A stretch of 64,000 nucleotides of DNA. Source: Gammaproteobacteria bacterium. Lineage in GTDB: Bacteria; Pseudomonadota; Gammaproteobacteria; Granulosicoccales; Granulosicoccaceae. A model generated the notes under the pieces. The model was not told where the DNA came from, searched no databases, and worked only from the letters and a program-made list of their open reading frames with translations. This document shows positions 56,880-64,000 of the stretch, piece by piece. Both the position numbers and the translations under genes were made by a program. The stretch covers positions 34,755 through 98,754 of the forward strand of contig PDPU01000039.1 in NCBI GenBank assembly GCA_002746645.1. Direction: 5' to 3'. Position 1 is the stretch's first letter. Every line of letters begins with the position of its first letter.

Positions 56880-57194
56880 ATGCAAGCCATTCCCTTGATC
56901 GGTGCCACGTTGCCGCGTCGCCGGCAGCACCGCGTCCCCGCCTCCATCGTTCCTTTCTCACTGGCGCTCGGCACGCTCCTTGCTGGATGCAGCGGAGCAG
57001 GCCTGCCGTCACGCATGACGCTCGAGCGCATCGACCCCGATCACATCGCCTACCAGGCGCTCCGGCAGCAGGATTGCCCGAAGAAACAGTTCGAGGACTT
57101 GTGCGCGCGCACTTACGCGCTCGGCTACCATGACTATCTGAAACTGCGCAACGAGTATCTTCAGGACGGGTATGCATCGCCGTCGCAGTCCTGA
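56880..57194 (+). CDS. Small lipoprotein, unknown function
   Basis: A 104-aa protein with a signal ending in LLAGC, then a Leu/Tyr-rich C-terminal domain (ERIDPDHIAYQALRQQ; YALGYHDYLKLRNEYL). No family recognised. It precedes the glycerophosphodiesterase gene by 44 bp on the same strand and diverges from the phosphatase gene. Confidence 0.55.
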   Translation: MQAIPLIGATLPRRRQHRVPASIVPFSLALGTLLAGCSGAGLPSRMTLERIDPDHIAYQALRQQDCPKKQFEDLCARTYALGYHDYLKLRNEYLQDGYASPSQS

Positions 57195-57238
57195 ATCAAC
57201 AGCACGATCCTGAATCAACACCGCAGACCTGACCAACG

Positions 57239-58036
57239 ATGTCGACAAACAGCGTCTTGATGCACCCAGCAACCGACAATCACATCGAGATGGCTGCGCT
57301 CGACCGTATCATCGCGCATCGCGGTGCCTCGGCCGAGGCACCCGAGAACACCCTCGCGGCAATCGACCTCGCCTATCGGCAAGGCGCACGCTGCATGGAA
57401 ATCGATGTCAGGATCAGTGCCGACGACATCCCCTTCGTGCATCACGATGTCACCCTCGATCGATGTACCGACGCCAGCGGCCCGCTGTCGTCTCATACCG
57501 CGAAGGTGCTCGACGGCGTCAACGCCGCGGTGCTGCACCCTGCATACTCGCCCGAACCCCTGCCGCGTCTCGCCGCGATCATCGACTGGTTCACCGGACA
57601 CGAGGCCACCCTGAACATCGAAGTGAAGCCCGAACCCGGGCTTGAAGTACGCGCCGCCGAAGCCATAGCGAACCTGATCGAGACACGCTGGCCACGGGAA
57701 CGCCGTCTCGTGTTCTCGTGCCTCTGCATCGACTCACTGAGAATCCTTCGCGATCGCCTGCCGGCTTTCCCGCGCGCGCTCATCATGCACGAGGAACCAC
57801 TCGACGCACTGCAGGACACCCTCGCCGAACTCGAGTGCTGCAACCTGCATTTCAACAAGGAAATCGCCGGCACCGTACCGCTCGATGCATTGAAGGCCCG
57901 AGGTTACGGCTTGTATTGTTATACAGTCAACGACGTCGAGCATGCCCGCGAGCTTCTCGCCGCGGGGGTCGACGGTGTGTTCACCGACTATCCGGCACGC
58001 TTCATTACGGCGTTCGAGGCACCTCACGAAACTTGA
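57239..58036 (+). CDS. Glycerophosphodiester phosphodiesterase
   Basis: Hydrolyses glycerophosphodiesters to glycerol-3-phosphate plus an alcohol. The 265-aa protein has the GDPD signature IAHRGASAEAPENTLAAI, the metal ligands EIDVRISADDIPFVHHD and C-terminal VDGVFTDYPARFI. No signal peptide, so cytoplasmic (UgpQ-like). Its 3' end overlaps the opposing hydrolase gene by 32 bp. Confidence 0.9.
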   Translation: MSTNSVLMHPATDNHIEMAALDRIIAHRGASAEAPENTLAAIDLAYRQGARCMEIDVRISADDIPFVHHDVTLDRCTDASGPLSSHTAKVLDGVNAAVLHPAYSPEPLPRLAAIIDWFTGHEATLNIEVKPEPGLEVRAAEAIANLIETRWPRERRLVFSCLCIDSLRILRDRLPAFPRALIMHEEPLDALQDTLAELECCNLHFNKEIAGTVPLDALKARGYGLYCYTVNDVEHARELLAAGVDGVFTDYPARFITAFEAPHET

Positions 58037-58961
58037 ACTGATGTGCCGGCATGAGTGAAGGGTCATCGGCCTCGAGCGCTGCAAGCACCTGAGGCCAGGT
58101 CTCCACCCAACAGCAGACGTGTCCGTACTGCGGGAACTCGAAGCCACTCGCCGCGGGCTGGCCGTCGATGAAGCGCCTGACGATGCGCGGCGGCACGGTG
58201 CCATCGCGACCACCCACGAGATGCCACTGCCACACATCATCTCGGAGCGCCGGGCGCGTGGCAGGGTTCATCGAACGCCTGAGCGGCGTATAACCGTGCA
58301 GTGCGATCCAGCGGTCGGTGTCGAGATTGGCACCGATGGTAATGACTCTCGACACGGCTTCGACACGCTCGGCGAGCAGCATCGCCAGAGTCCCGCCACC
58401 ACTGTGACCGAACAGCCAGAGCTCTTCTGCGCCGGCGTTCTCTGCAAGACGCAGGAGGCCTCTGACCATCGCTGCGACGACGTCTTCCGAATAGCGCGCC
58501 TCGGTCCAGAGATCATCCGTACAGGGCCTCACACCGAGGCTGCCGTTGTAGCAGGGCCTGCCAAGATAGCGTGAAGGCTTCGGATCAAGCGCCATCAGCT
58601 CGAACATCAGCGGCCCGTCGATGGAGGTCGGGTCTCGGCTGCGACGGCGATGATCCTCACGATATGGCCGGCCGTCGCCACCCAGATACACGTGCAAGGG
58701 TTTCCGGATCGTGAACCTCCCACTGCCGACGGGTTCCGGCAGCAGCGATTTCGTGGCTGCAACCTGACGGGAACGCAATGCACGTGCAGCATGATCATTG
58801 ATGAACACGGCAAGCTCGAAGTCTCCGGCTTCGATGCTGTCGACGCCGAAACCGCGCAGGCGCGCCTCTTCAATCACGCCATGGCCGATACTGCTGCAAG
58901 CGGCGAGAAAGAGGCTCGCACACACCATTGCGGATATAATCGGGGTCTTCGTCAGAGACAT
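58005..58961 (-). CDS. Alpha/beta-hydrolase lipoprotein
   Basis: A 318-aa predicted lipoprotein (lipobox LFLAAC). The fold has the nucleophile elbow LFGHSGGGTLAML (Ser), an acid in VGGRDGTVPP and a histidine in YGHVCCW, consistent with a Ser-Asp-His triad. Substrate unknown. Its ATG lies in CAT 58959-58961, so its start overlaps the divergent adaptor gene's TTG alternative. Confidence 0.8.
   Translation of the reverse strand: MSLTKTPIISAMVCASLFLAACSSIGHGVIEEARLRGFGVDSIEAGDFELAVFINDHAARALRSRQVAATKSLLPEPVGSGRFTIRKPLHVYLGGDGRPYREDHRRRSRDPTSIDGPLMFELMALDPKPSRYLGRPCYNGSLGVRPCTDDLWTEARYSEDVVAAMVRGLLRLAENAGAEELWLFGHSGGGTLAMLLAERVEAVSRVITIGANLDTDRWIALHGYTPLRRSMNPATRPALRDDVWQWHLVGGRDGTVPPRIVRRFIDGQPAASGFEFPQYGHVCCWVETWPQVLAALEADDPSLMPAHQFKFREVPRTP
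58935..58940 (+). promoter_or_regulatory. Putative -10 box (TATAAT) for the RND operon inside the hydrolase gene
   Basis: A perfect TATAAT on the plus strand lies about 33 bp before the chosen adaptor start, within codons of the opposing hydrolase signal peptide. No good -35 was found, so it is tentative. Confidence 0.3.
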
Positions 58962-58972
58962 TGGTTCGTCGC

Positions 58973-60100
58973 GTGAACAGATCCTGGTTGGCAGCGCTGG
59001 CCGTGCTTGTCGCTCTCGCCCTGTGGATGGTCAGCGGCCTGTCGAGCACGGACAACAACGAGCGGGACACTATAGCCGAGAGCGACGAAAACGCGCTGCA
59101 GACGGTTGAAGTGGTGGAGGTCGAACTCTCGCCCGTGACGCGACACCTCGAACTCTATGGCGACGTCGAAGCGGTCCGCAGCGCCACGCTGCGCGGCGAA
59201 ACGAATGGCCAGGTCACCGCGCTTGCCGTTACCGAGGGCCAGCGTGTGAGCGCCGGCGAACTGCTCGTCGAACTCGACATGGGCACCCGCGCAGGGCAAC
59301 GCGCCGAAGCACTTGCCAGCGTCAGGAGCGCCGAAAGCGAAGCCAAAGCCGCTGCCAGCCTTCGCCGTCAGGGCCTGCAGTCGGAGCTGCAGTCCGAACA
59401 GCTCGATGCGGCACTCGAAGCCGCGCGCGCACATCTTGCGACGATCGAACGCGACATCGAGAACACCCGCATCAAGGCACCTTTCGATGGCATCATCAAC
59501 CGCATCGACATCGACGAGGGCGAACTCGTCAGTGCCGGCAGCGAGGTGCTCCAGCTCATCGACGACAACCGCTTCCGCGTACTCGCTCAGGCGCCGCAAC
59601 AGGCACGTGCCCAGCTCGCCATCGGCCAGAAGGTGGAAGCCGAACTCATCGACGGCAGCCTCGTCAGCGGCACTCTCGATTTCATCTCCCCGGCTGCCGA
59701 CTCGCAGACCCGCACCTTCACCGTGCGCGCCCTTCTCGACGCAAACGAGGCACCCAACGCGGCCATTGCCGACGGCATCAGCGCCGTATTGCGGATACCG
59801 CTTGAAGAAGTGTCCGCCACCTGGCTATCGCCCTCGACGCTGTCGCTCGACAGCGAGGGGCTTCCGGGCGTCAAGATCGTCGACGCCGAGAACCATGTGC
59901 GTTTCGTGCCGATCGACCTCGTCGATACCTCCATGCACGGCGCCTGGGTCACGGGCATCGAGGCCGGCAGCCGCATGATCGTGATCGGCCAGGGCTTTGT
60001 CGATGCCGGCATGGAAGTCGAGCCCGTGCTGCGCCAGAACGACGACCAGAACGACGACCAGAACGACGACCAGAACGACAGCCAGAGCGACGGTAACTGA
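58973..60100 (+). CDS. RND efflux periplasmic adaptor (MFP) subunit
   Basis: Adaptor linking the inner-membrane pump to an outer-membrane channel; 375 aa. N-terminal membrane anchor (WLAALAVLVALALWMVSGL), barrel-sandwich hybrid (GDVEAVRSATLRGETNGQVT, RIDIDEGELVSAGSEVL), a coiled coil (about 120-160) and beta-barrel/MP domain typical of the family. GTG 58973 is chosen; TTG 58961 is an alternative overlapping the opposing gene's start. The acidic C-terminal tail has four 12-bp repeats encoding Gln-Asn-Asp-Asp. The pump gene follows 3 bp later; no OMF channel is present. Confidence 0.92.
   Translation: MNRSWLAALAVLVALALWMVSGLSSTDNNERDTIAESDENALQTVEVVEVELSPVTRHLELYGDVEAVRSATLRGETNGQVTALAVTEGQRVSAGELLVELDMGTRAGQRAEALASVRSAESEAKAAASLRRQGLQSELQSEQLDAALEAARAHLATIERDIENTRIKAPFDGIINRIDIDEGELVSAGSEVLQLIDDNRFRVLAQAPQQARAQLAIGQKVEAELIDGSLVSGTLDFISPAADSQTRTFTVRALLDANEAPNAAIADGISAVLRIPLEEVSATWLSPSTLSLDSEGLPGVKIVDAENHVRFVPIDLVDTSMHGAWVTGIEAGSRMIVIGQGFVDAGMEVEPVLRQNDDQNDDQNDDQNDSQSDGN
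60035..60082. repeat. 12-bp tandem repeat, 4 copies, in the adaptor C-terminal tail
   Basis: CAGAACGACGAC at 60035, 60047 and 60059, then a variant at 60071 (CAGAACGACAGC). It encodes Gln-Asn-Asp-Asp tandemly and stays in frame. Confidence 0.92.
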
Positions 60101-60103
60101 GCG

Positions 60104-63100
60104 ATGTACCGCCTCATCGACGCCGCCTTCGACCGTCATCGCGCAGTATTGCTGCTGCTCGTCTTCCTCGTGCTCAGCGGCATCAGCGCCTATCGCGCGA
60201 TCCCGAAGGAATCGGAGCCCGATGTGCCGATTCCGATCATCTACGTTTCGATAAGCCATGACGGCATCTCTCCCGAAGATGCCGAGCGGCTGTTGCTGCG
60301 TCCCATGGAAACCGAACTCCAGAACATTACCGGCATCCAGACGATGCAGAGCACCGCCAGCGAGGGACACGGCTCGGTACTGCTCGAGTTCGACGCGGGC
60401 TTCGACGGCGATCAGGCGCTGGCCGACGTGCGCGAGAAGGTCGATGTGGCGCGCTCGCAACTGCCGGACGCCACCGACGAACCCACGGTGAACGAGATCA
60501 ACATCGCGCTCTTCCCGGTGCTGAACATCTCGCTCTCGGGCCCCTTGCCCGAACGCACGCTCCTGAGCATCGCCCGCGAACTCCAGGAACGCATCGAAGC
60601 GCTTCCCGGCGTGCTCGAAGCCCCCATATCGGGCGAGCGCGAAGAGGTGCTCGAAATCGTCGTCGACCCCGTGGTCATGGAAACCTACCAGGTCGATTTC
60701 AACGAACTCTTCAGCCTCATCAACAACAACAACCTGCTCGTGGCCGCCGGCGCCATCGACACGGGCGCCGGCCGCATGGTGCTGAAGGTGCCGGGCGTGG
60801 TCGAGGACATCGAGGATGTCATGTCCCTGCCCGTCAAGGTCACCGAGAACGCGGTCGTGACCTTCGGCGACGTCGCATCGATTCGCCGCACCTTCAAGGA
60901 CCCGGAAAGCTACGCGCGACTCGACGGGCAACCGACGCTTGTGCTCGAAGTCACCAAGCGTCTCGGTGCCAACATCATCGCCACCATCGAGGAGGTGCGC
61001 AAGGTCATCGACGCCTCGCGCAGCACGCTGCCGGAAACGCTCGAGATCGGTTTTCATCAGGATCGCTCCGAAGAAACACGCACGATGCTGAAGGATCTCC
61101 AGAACAACGTCGTGTCGGGCGTGGTGCTGGTGGTGCTCGTGATCATGGCCGCGCTTGGCGTGCGCTCGGCGCTGCTTGTCGGCTTCGCCATTCCGGGCTC
61201 GTTCCTCACGGGCATTCTCGTCATCTACGCCATGGGCCACACCATGAACGTGGTGGTGCTGTTCAGCCTGATTCTCGTCGTCGGCATGCTCGTCGATGGC
61301 GCGATCATCGTCACCGAACTCGCCGATCGCAACCAGCAAGCGGGCATGCCACCCGCCGAGGCCTTCGCACGTGCCTCGAAGCGCATGGCCTGGCCCGTCA
61401 TCGCCTCCACCTTCACGACCCTCGCCGTGTTCTTCCCGCTGCTCTTCTGGCCGGGCATCATCGGCGAATTCATGAAGTTCCTGCCGCTGACGGTCATCTG
61501 CTGCCTGCTCGCCTCGCTCGCCATGGCACTGGTCTTCGTGCCGGTCATCGGCAAGGTGCTCGGAGGCAGGAAGCCGGCAGAAACCACCCCTCGCGACTCG
61601 GCAGCGGCAGGTGAGCCGGCGCCCGCCAATCGTGCCGTGCGCAGCTACCTCACGGTTCTCGGCACAGTCCTCCAGCGTCCGCTGCTGACCTTCATCGGCG
61701 TTCTGGTCTTCACCATTGCCACCTATGTCGCCTACGGCCTGTTCGGCAAGGGCGTCGAGTTCTTCCCGAGCACCGAACCCGAGACCATGGCGGTGCAGGT
61801 GCGTGCCCGCGGAGATCTCTCCATCGACGAGCGCGACGCGATCATGCGGCGCGTCGAAGAACGCCTCCTCGGGCTGCCCGAAATCGAATCGCTCTATACC
61901 CATACCGGTGGCGGAGCCGGTGCCGACAATGCCGCGGCCGATGTCATCGGCACCGTCACGCTGGAACTGATCGACTGGGACCAACGCCGCAAGGCCGAAG
62001 TCCTCAAACCCGAATGGCGCGAACGCCTCGCCGACATCCCCGGCATCCGCATCGAAATCGTCGAGAACGAGGGTGGACCCGACGGTGGCGAGAAGCCGAT
62101 CAACATCGAAGTCTCGGCACCCGAGGATGCGCTGGACGAGACGGTCGACCGGCTGCGCGGCATCATGGCCAGACAGGGCAGCTTCATCGACATCGAAGAC
62201 AATCGACCGCTTCCGGGTGTCGAATGGCGCCTCGAAACCGACCGTGAAAAGGCCGCACGCTACGGCGCCGACGTCGCCCTGATCGGCAACGCCATCCAGC
62301 TGGTCACGAACGGCGTGCGTGTCGCGGGTTACCGCCCCGACGACGCCACCGATGAACTCGACATTCGCGTGCGCTACCCCATCGAGCAGCGGAACCTCGA
62401 CCAGATCGGTTACCTGCGCGTGCCGACGAACCGTGGCATGGTGCCGGTAAGCAACTTCATCACCATCGAGCCCGCGCCGAAAACGGGCATCATCCAGCGC
62501 GTGGACGGACGTCGCGTGATCACGGTGGAAGCCGACGTCGCCGCAGACTACCTGGCCGACACCGAACTGCGCAAGCTGCAGACAACACTCGCCGAACTCC
62601 CGCGCGAGCCGGACGTCACGATCACCTTCAGGGGCGAAGCGGAAGAGCAGGAGGAAGCCATGAACTTTCTCATTTCCGCCTTCATCTCGGCGGTCTTCCT
62701 GATGTTCATCATCCTCGTCACCCAGTTCAACAGCCTCTATCAGGCGGTGCTCGTGTTGAGCGCGGTCATCTTCTCGACCGCGGGCGTTCTCATCGGCCTG
62801 CTCATTACGGCCCAGCCCTTCGGCATCGTCATGGTGGGCATCGGCATCATCGCGCTCGCCGGCATCGTCGTGAACAACAACATCGTGCTCATCGACACCT
62901 ACAACCGCCGCCGCCAACGCGGCCTCGCACCGTACGATGCCGCACTGCAGACCGGCGCCATGCGCGCCCGGCCCGTCTTTCTTACCGCCATCACCACCAT
63001 TCTCGGGCTCATGCCGATGGTGCTGTCGATGAACATCGACCTCGTCAACCGCGAAATCACCTTCGGCGCACCTTCGACGATGTGGTGGACGCAACTCTCG

Positions 63101-63283
63101 AGCGCGATTGCAGGTGGGCTCGCCTTCACCACACTCCTGACCCTGTTCCTGACACCGTGTCTGCTGGTGCTCGGGGAGCGCGTGTTCCGGCGTTCGGGAA
63201 ACATGGAGCCAGTGACGGCAGAGCCTGCCGAACCCGATGAACCCGCAATGGCTGGCCAGAACCCGGAAACGGCGCGGGCATGA
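60104..63283 (+). CDS. RND-family inner-membrane efflux pump
   Basis: Proton-driven exporter of drugs or other hydrophobic compounds, 1059 aa, twelve membrane helices. Typical RND features include AIPKESEPDVPIPIIYVSIS, GFHQDRSEETRTMLKDLQ before TM2, LVVGMLVDGAIIVTELADR (TM4) and the C-terminal GIGIIALAGIVVNNNIVLID (TM10). In AcrB TM4 reads VDDAI; here it reads VDGAI, so one of the two proton-relay aspartates is replaced. It is close to a group of pumps with VDGAI and may still function. Cotranscribed with the adaptor (3 bp apart). Confidence 0.95.
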   Translation: MYRLIDAAFDRHRAVLLLLVFLVLSGISAYRAIPKESEPDVPIPIIYVSISHDGISPEDAERLLLRPMETELQNITGIQTMQSTASEGHGSVLLEFDAGFDGDQALADVREKVDVARSQLPDATDEPTVNEINIALFPVLNISLSGPLPERTLLSIARELQERIEALPGVLEAPISGEREEVLEIVVDPVVMETYQVDFNELFSLINNNNLLVAAGAIDTGAGRMVLKVPGVVEDIEDVMSLPVKVTENAVVTFGDVASIRRTFKDPESYARLDGQPTLVLEVTKRLGANIIATIEEVRKVIDASRSTLPETLEIGFHQDRSEETRTMLKDLQNNVVSGVVLVVLVIMAALGVRSALLVGFAIPGSFLTGILVIYAMGHTMNVVVLFSLILVVGMLVDGAIIVTELADRNQQAGMPPAEAFARASKRMAWPVIASTFTTLAVFFPLLFWPGIIGEFMKFLPLTVICCLLASLAMALVFVPVIGKVLGGRKPAETTPRDSAAAGEPAPANRAVRSYLTVLGTVLQRPLLTFIGVLVFTIATYVAYGLFGKGVEFFPSTEPETMAVQVRARGDLSIDERDAIMRRVEERLLGLPEIESLYTHTGGGAGADNAAADVIGTVTLELIDWDQRRKAEVLKPEWRERLADIPGIRIEIVENEGGPDGGEKPINIEVSAPEDALDETVDRLRGIMARQGSFIDIEDNRPLPGVEWRLETDREKAARYGADVALIGNAIQLVTNGVRVAGYRPDDATDELDIRVRYPIEQRNLDQIGYLRVPTNRGMVPVSNFITIEPAPKTGIIQRVDGRRVITVEADVAADYLADTELRKLQTTLAELPREPDVTITFRGEAEEQEEAMNFLISAFISAVFLMFIILVTQFNSLYQAVLVLSAVIFSTAGVLIGLLITAQPFGIVMVGIGIIALAGIVVNNNIVLIDTYNRRRQRGLAPYDAALQTGAMRARPVFLTAITTILGLMPMVLSMNIDLVNREITFGAPSTMWWTQLSSAIAGGLAFTTLLTLFLTPCLLVLGERVFRRSGNMEPVTAEPAEPDEPAMAGQNPETARA

Positions 63284-63318
63284 CAGAAGCTGCGGATGAT
63301 GCTTGCCCGGAAACGACA

Positions 63319-63339
63319 AAAGCGCCATGACGGCGCTTT
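63319..63339 (-). terminator. Perfect hairpin between the RND gene and tRNA-Glu
   Basis: AAAGCGCC, a 5-nt loop, GGCGCTTT: an 8-bp perfect stem. On the minus strand it is followed by TTTTGTCGTTT, a T-rich tract as expected for a rho-independent terminator of tRNA-Glu. On the plus strand only TTT follows, so termination of the RND operon there is less certain. Confidence 0.75.
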
Positions 63340-63351
63340 CATCGGAATGAG

Positions 63352-63427
63352 TGGCGTCCCCTAGGGGACTCGAACCCCTGTTACCGCCGTGAAAGGGCGG
63401 TGTCCTAGGCCACTAGACGAAGGGGAC
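63352..63427 (-). tRNA. tRNA-Glu (anticodon UUC)
   Basis: A 76-nt cloverleaf with encoded CCA. On the minus strand GUCCCCU pairs with AGGGGAC; the anticodon stem CCGCC/GGCGG closes the loop CUUUCAC, giving UUC. The T arm is AGGGG UUCGAGU CCCCU. A strong hairpin terminator follows on the same strand. Confidence 0.98.
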
Positions 63428-63699
63428 GCTGTAGCCGGGTAACCCCGACTGCCTTCGAGCCGACAAGTATACCGAGTTTTGTTTGCGTGTGGGGAGCCTG
63501 GGTGAAAAATATTCGCGGACGAACAGGATTTCGCACCGGGGAGCTTTCCTGCTGCAAGCCTTTCCAATCGATCGACAAGGGCATCGACGTAATGCTGCAA
63601 GACCACCTCATCCAAGCCGAAGGCGTTGATGCACTTACGCGATCATGTCGAGGACCTGGAAGACCCATGACATGGAGCGAATCCGGCTCGACCGGCCCC
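63428..63699. other. Region upstream of tRNA-Glu, no confident gene
   Basis: A minus-strand frame (about 63460-63640) translates to ...AFGLDEVVLQHYVDALVDRLERLAAGKLP, which has protein-like composition but no ATG start before it and no recognised family. It may be a gene fragment or chance. Nothing else stands out in these 272 bases. Confidence 0.25.
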
Positions 63700-64000
63700 T
63701 CACACCGGCAGCGGCCACCCATCCGGCCCCGTCACCCTGAACCGTCGACGCTCGTCATCCGCGTTGACGGCGAACAGCACCCGCCGGACGATGCGGGCGA
63801 AGCCCGTCTCCTGGCGCGTGACCGCTTCGACGGGCGCAGCTGGCTCGACCGGCTCGATGCCGTAGCGCCCTTCGTGCACGAGCGTGTGGTGGTAGTGGCA
63901 CAGCAGCATGAGGTTGTCGATGTCCGTTGGGCCACCATCGGCCCAGTGAACGATGTGGTGGGCTTCGAGACCCTGCTCGCAGCCACAGCCCGGGAACTCG
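63700..64000 (-). CDS. HNH endonuclease, N-terminal part outside the window
   Basis: The visible 99 codons end the protein and contain the HNH domain: FPGCGCEQGLEAHHIVHWADG, TDIDNLMLLCHYHHTLVHE, with the cysteine/histidine zinc ligands and H-H-I and H-H-T of a canonical HNH nuclease. This matches the C-terminal nuclease of the DUF222/HNH family found in many bacteria. A short basic tail (RRRFRVTGPDGWPLPV) ends at the TGA (63700-63702). Role unknown; the gene begins beyond 64000. Confidence 0.85.
   Translation of the reverse strand, partial: EFPGCGCEQGLEAHHIVHWADGGPTDIDNLMLLCHYHHTLVHEGRYGIEPVEPAAPVEAVTRQETGFARIVRRVLFAVNADDERRRFRVTGPDGWPLPV

Noticed and set aside
59825..63328. A 1167-aa open frame on the minus strand opposite the RND pump gene
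   Set aside because: It is a high-GC shadow of the pump's codon bias: highly charged, His/Asp-rich and without recognisable domains, while the plus strand has full RND homology.
63361..63615. 84-aa frame overlapping tRNA-Glu
   Set aside because: Most of it is antisense or sense to the tRNA and the rest lacks a clear start, so no gene is called.

Overview
The window looks like about 64 kb of chromosome from a high-GC, free-living gammaproteobacterium. Supporting signs are rpoD followed directly by a CAU-anticodon tRNA-Ile2 (the pseudomonad arrangement), DUF1840, DUF3820 and HopJ-family genes, two proteins with C-termini resembling GlyGly-CTERM (rhombosortase) signals, RND efflux, and many lipoproteins with clear lipoboxes. 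The xylanase, the methylated-amine-type genes and the secreted calcium-binding repeat proteins suggest a marine or sediment heterotroph. The lineage is an inference and was not tested. No phage, insertion sequence, CRISPR array or replication origin was seen.

Layout. 1-5178 (minus strand): carbon-metabolism run tkt, gap, pgk, class I fba; gap is broken by a frameshift plus a missing segment. 5293-7281: rpoD and tRNA-Ile2. 7366-12277: glycan-type island with a GT61 glycosyltransferase, a small sulfotransferase-like protein, a secreted Ig/CBM-like protein and a GT2 glycosyltransferase. 12457-16261: HIT protein, bifunctional 3-hydroxyacyl-CoA dehydrogenase/enoyl-CoA hydratase, and psuG. 16379-22248: GlxA-type regulator, non-pyrrolysine MttB-family methyltransferase, dual-specificity phosphatase, FemAB/CelD-like acyltransferase and betaine-homocysteine-type methyltransferase. 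22339-32598: GH10 xylanase, DUF445 protein, HopJ protein, maeB, leuA with a Leu-rich leader ORF, an EamA transporter coupled to a DUF3820 protein, and a small membrane protein. 32699-36046: degenerate GGDEF-EAL protein and an S41 lipoprotein protease. 36054-41549: D-lactate dehydrogenase-type flavoprotein, class III aminotransferase, galK and galT. 41559-49514: lipoprotein, DUF1800-DUF1501 pair, DUF1840, a 12-unit repeat protein with a peptidoglycan-binding end, and a Kelch/calcium-repeat protein. 49624-55817: beta-hydroxyacid dehydrogenase, MocR regulator, a coupled OmpA-like/coiled-coil pair and a cadherin-like lipoprotein. 55841-63427: hisN-like phosphatase, small lipoprotein, glycerophosphodiesterase, alpha/beta-hydrolase lipoprotein, RND adaptor and pump, and tRNA-Glu. 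63700-64000: end of an HNH endonuclease gene.

Cross-cutting features. First, in-frame short tandem repeats (6, 12 or 15 bp units) sit inside coding genes, most strikingly a 12-unit hexamer inside galK; others are in an OmpA-like protein, a degenerate GGDEF-EAL protein and an RND adaptor. Short minisatellites also occupy several intergenic gaps. Second, there are many surface or secreted repeat proteins (Ig/cadherin-like, Kelch, calcium repeats, and a poorly described 4 x 3 repeat protein at 46070-47494). The best candidates for undescribed biology are the 46070-47494 repeat protein, the repeat-expanded galK, the degenerate GGDEF-EAL protein and the putative leuA attenuator.
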